A stretch of 64,000 nucleotides of DNA from Parathalassolituus penaei (lineage in GTDB: Bacteria > Pseudomonadota > Gammaproteobacteria > Pseudomonadales > Oceanobacteraceae), in the NCBI RefSeq assembly GCF_026626885.1, contig NZ_JAPNOA010000022.1, positions 1 to 64,000 of the forward strand, written 5' to 3'. Within the stretch, counting starts at the first letter, position 1; each line of letters begins with the position of its first letter. Position numbers and translations under genes: made by a program. Positions 61,828 through 64,000 of this stretch are shown here, piece by piece. The notes below the pieces were generated by a model, which was not told where the DNA came from, ran no database searches, and saw nothing but the letters and a program-made list of their open reading frames with translations.

Positions 61828-64000
61828 TTATATCTTACAGGCGCCGCCAGCACAGTCATCGTCTTCAGTTTCAATGACGGTAGTGGCAGGTTCTTGCAGA
61901 TTGTTCAGATCCTTCTGTGGGTCTTCCATGCCATCACGGGTGTTATGGTAGTACAGGGTTTTGACGCCGTACTTGTACGCCAGCAGCAGGTCTTTCAGCA
62001 GTTGCTGCATCGGTACCTTGCCACCAAAGCGTGATGGGTCGTAGTTGGTGTTGGCAGAAATCGACTGGTCGATGAACTTCTGCATGATACCAACCAGTTG
62101 CAGGTAACCCTGGTTGTTCGGGATTTGCCACAGCAGTTCGTAAGCGCCTTTCAGCTGCTCGAACTCTGGAACTACCTGCTTGAGGATGCCGTCCTTGCTC
62201 TGCTTGACGCTGATGTAACCACGTGGCGGTTCGATACCGTTGGTGGCGTTGCTGATCTGAGAGGAGGTCTCGGATGGCATCAGGGCTGACAGGGTGGAGT
62301 TGCGCAGACCGTACTGGATGATATCGCGACGCAGACCTTCCCAATCACAGTGCAGGGCTTCTTCACAGAAGGTATCAACGTCCTTCTTGTAGGAGTCGAT
62401 TGGCAGAATGCCCTGGGCATAGGTGGTGTCCTGGAACAGTGGGCAAGCGCCCTGTTCCTTCGCCAGTTGCACAGAGGCCTTCAGCAGCCAGTACTGCATG
62501 GCTTCAAAGGTACGGTGAGTCAGACCGTTGGCGCTGCCATCGGAGTAACGGGTACCGTGTTTGGCCAGGTAGTAGGCGTAGTTGATCACACCAACACCCA
62601 GGGTACGACGACCGAGGCTGGCGCGCTTGGCCGCTGGTACCGGGTAATCCTGGTAGTCCAGCAGGCTATCGAGGGCACGTACGATCAGGTCGGACAGGTT
62701 TTCGAACTCGTCCAGATTGCTGATAGCACCCAGGTTAAAGGCGGCCAGAGTACACAGGGCGATCTCGCCGCTGTCGTCATTCACATCCATCAATGGCTTG
62801 GTTGGCAGTGCAATTTCCAGACACAGGTTGGACTGGCGCACTGGAGCCTTGGCCGGGTTGAATGGGCTGTGGGTGTTGCAGTGGTCAACGTTCTGGATGT
62901 AGATACGGCCGGTGCTGGCACGTTCCTGCATCATGCTGGAGAACAGATCAACCGCTTTGACGACTTTCTTGCGAATACCATCTTGCTGTTCGTACTGGTT
63001 GTACAGTTTTTCGAACAGTTCCTGATCTTCGAAGAAGGCGTCATACAGGCCAGGTACGTCGGATGGTGAGAACAGGGTGATGTTGCCGTTCTTGATCAGA
63101 CGCTCGTACATCAGTTTGTTCAGCTGTACGCCGTAGTCGATGTGACGCACACGGTTTTCTTCCACGCCACGGTTGTTCTTCAGAACCAGCAGGCTTTCAA
63201 CTTCCAGGTGCCAGATCGGGTAGAACAGGGTCGCAGCACCACCACGAACACCGCCCTGCGAGCAGGACTTCACAGCAGTCTGGAAGTGTTTGTAGAACGG
63301 GATACAGCCAGTGTGGAACGCTTCGCCGCCGCGAATTGGTGACCCCAGGGCGCGGATACGACCACCGTTGATGCCGATACCAGCACGCTGGGATACGTAT
63401 TTGACGATGGCGCTGGCTGTGGCGTTGATCGAATCGAGGCTGTCGCCGGCTTCAATCAGTACACAGGAACTGAACTGGCGGGTCGGAGTACGAACACCGG
63501 CCATGATCGGCGTTGGCAGTGACAGTTTGAAGGTAGAAATGGCGTCATAAAAGCGACGGATGTAATCCAGGCGGCGTTCACGGTCGTAGCCGGAGAACAG
63601 GCAGGCTGCAATCAGGATGTACAGGAACTGGGCGCTTTCGTAGACCTGGCCGGTCACACGGTTTTGCACCAGATATTTGCCTTCCAGCTGTTTTACAGCA
63701 GCGTAACTGAAGGTCAGATCGCGGCTGTGGTCGAGGAAGGTTTCCATTACCTGGAATTCTTCTTCGGTGTAGTCGGTCAGCAGGGCTTCATCGTAACGCT
63801 TTTCTTCCACCATACGGCGAACGTGAGCCAGCAGTGATGGTGGCTCGAACTGGCCGTAGGCCTTCTTGCGCAGATGGAAAATATTCAGTCGGGCGGCCAG
63901 GAACTGGTAGTCCGGGGCCTGCTCGGAGATCAGGTCGGCTGCGGCCTTGATCAGGGTCTCATGAATCTCGGAAGTCTGGATGCCGTCGTAAAATTGCAGA
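61828..64000 (-). CDS. nrdA: Ribonucleotide reductase class Ia alpha subunit NrdA (5' truncated by window)
   Basis: The visible 723 residues or so are the C-terminal part; the frame stays open to base 64000, so the start lies outside the window. Motifs: [12 protein letters not shown] (first redox Cys), NLCLEIALP (thiyl Cys and Glu), [11 protein letters not shown] (second redox Cys), the radical-relay tyrosines in [11 protein letters not shown] and the C-terminal CAGGACKI swinging arm. It reduces ribonucleoside diphosphates. One difference from E. coli is that the Cys after VLIE is Ala, a non-catalytic position. It forms an operon with nrdB, 128 bp downstream. Confidence 0.97.
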   Translation of the reverse strand, partial: LQFYDGIQTSEIHETLIKAAADLISEQAPDYQFLAARLNIFHLRKKAYGQFEPPSLLAHVRRMVEEKRYDEALLTDYTEEEFQVMETFLDHSRDLTFSYAAVKQLEGKYLVQNRVTGQVYESAQFLYILIAACLFSGYDRERRLDYIRRFYDAISTFKLSLPTPIMAGVRTPTRQFSSCVLIEAGDSLDSINATASAIVKYVSQRAGIGINGGRIRALGSPIRGGEAFHTGCIPFYKHFQTAVKSCSQGGVRGGAATLFYPIWHLEVESLLVLKNNRGVEENRVRHIDYGVQLNKLMYERLIKNGNITLFSPSDVPGLYDAFFEDQELFEKLYNQYEQQDGIRKKVVKAVDLFSSMMQERASTGRIYIQNVDHCNTHSPFNPAKAPVRQSNLCLEIALPTKPLMDVNDDSGEIALCTLAAFNLGAISNLDEFENLSDLIVRALDSLLDYQDYPVPAAKRASLGRRTLGVGVINYAYYLAKHGTRYSDGSANGLTHRTFEAMQYWLLKASVQLAKEQGACPLFQDTTYAQGILPIDSYKKDVDTFCEEALHCDWEGLRRDIIQYGLRNSTLSALMPSETSSQISNATNGIEPPRGYISVKQSKDGILKQVVPEFEQLKGAYELLWQIPNNQGYLQLVGIMQKFIDQSISANTNYDPSRFGGKVPMQQLLKDLLLAYKYGVKTLYYHNTRDGMEDPQKDLNNLQEPATTVIETEDDDCAGGACKI

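Overview
The window reads as chromosomal DNA of a polar-flagellated, aerobic gammaproteobacterium, most likely an Oceanospirillales-type or Pseudomonas/Marinobacter-like marine bacterium. The main clue is the block flhA-flhF-fleN-fliA-cheY-cheZ-cheA-cheB-parC-parP-cheW-DUF2802, an order typical of polar flagellates. Others are E. coli-like class Ia nrdAB, gcvT-gcvH-gcvP, several methyl-accepting chemotaxis proteins and many lipoproteins. This assignment is an inference; no rRNA, tRNA or phylogenetic marker was seen.

Layout. 1-9.6 kb: a bile-acid/sodium symporter homologue, a lipoprotein hydrolase, a stand-alone TrpB2, a YdgA/DUF945 protein, a 1.7-kb cluster of repeat elements, an orphan gene and a GH114-like lipoprotein. 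9.6-20 kb: an OsmC-YcaO fusion preceded by long tandem repeats, a cupin, LysR and IclR regulators, an FMN reductase, a 1.1-kb repeat module, a choline/betaine-binding protein and a class III aminotransferase. 20-26.3 kb: a LysR-controlled catabolic cluster (hydrolase, NTF2-like protein, LigA- and LigB-type extradiol dioxygenase subunits), then a TRAP solute receptor and a lipoprotein. 26.5-29.1 kb: a BdlA-like PAS-PAS-MCP and an outer-membrane beta-barrel candidate. 29.4-34.2 kb: the glycine cleavage genes. 34.6-44.2 kb: an MCP, a permease/thioredoxin pair, TetR, a 2-Cys peroxiredoxin, an alanine/glycine symporter, cytochrome c and two small membrane or lipoprotein genes. 44.4-59 kb: the flagellar and chemotaxis block. 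59-64 kb: Bcp peroxiredoxin, a ferredoxin, nrdB and the 3' part of nrdA, which runs off the window.

How genes work together. FlhF and FleN set flagellar position and number, FliA is the flagellar sigma factor, FlhA is an export-gate protein, and CheYZABW with ParC and ParP form and place the polar chemotaxis array. NrdA, NrdB and the TGATG-coupled ferredoxin form a deoxyribonucleotide-synthesis unit. GcvTHP cleave glycine.

Most notable unexplained structure. (1) A MITE-like family with three copies of exactly 264 bp, terminal inverted repeats, one perfect CTAG duplication, and an internal hairpin whose arms change together between copies. A related element has quite different ends. (2) Heptanucleotide arrays of the GCCAGAC/GTCTGGC/GTCCGAC type, tied to a roughly 300-bp GC-rich palindromic repeat and sitting beside stop codons. 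(3) A small gene between parC and parP that looks like a truncated ParP copy, next to a ParP with a very long acidic linker.
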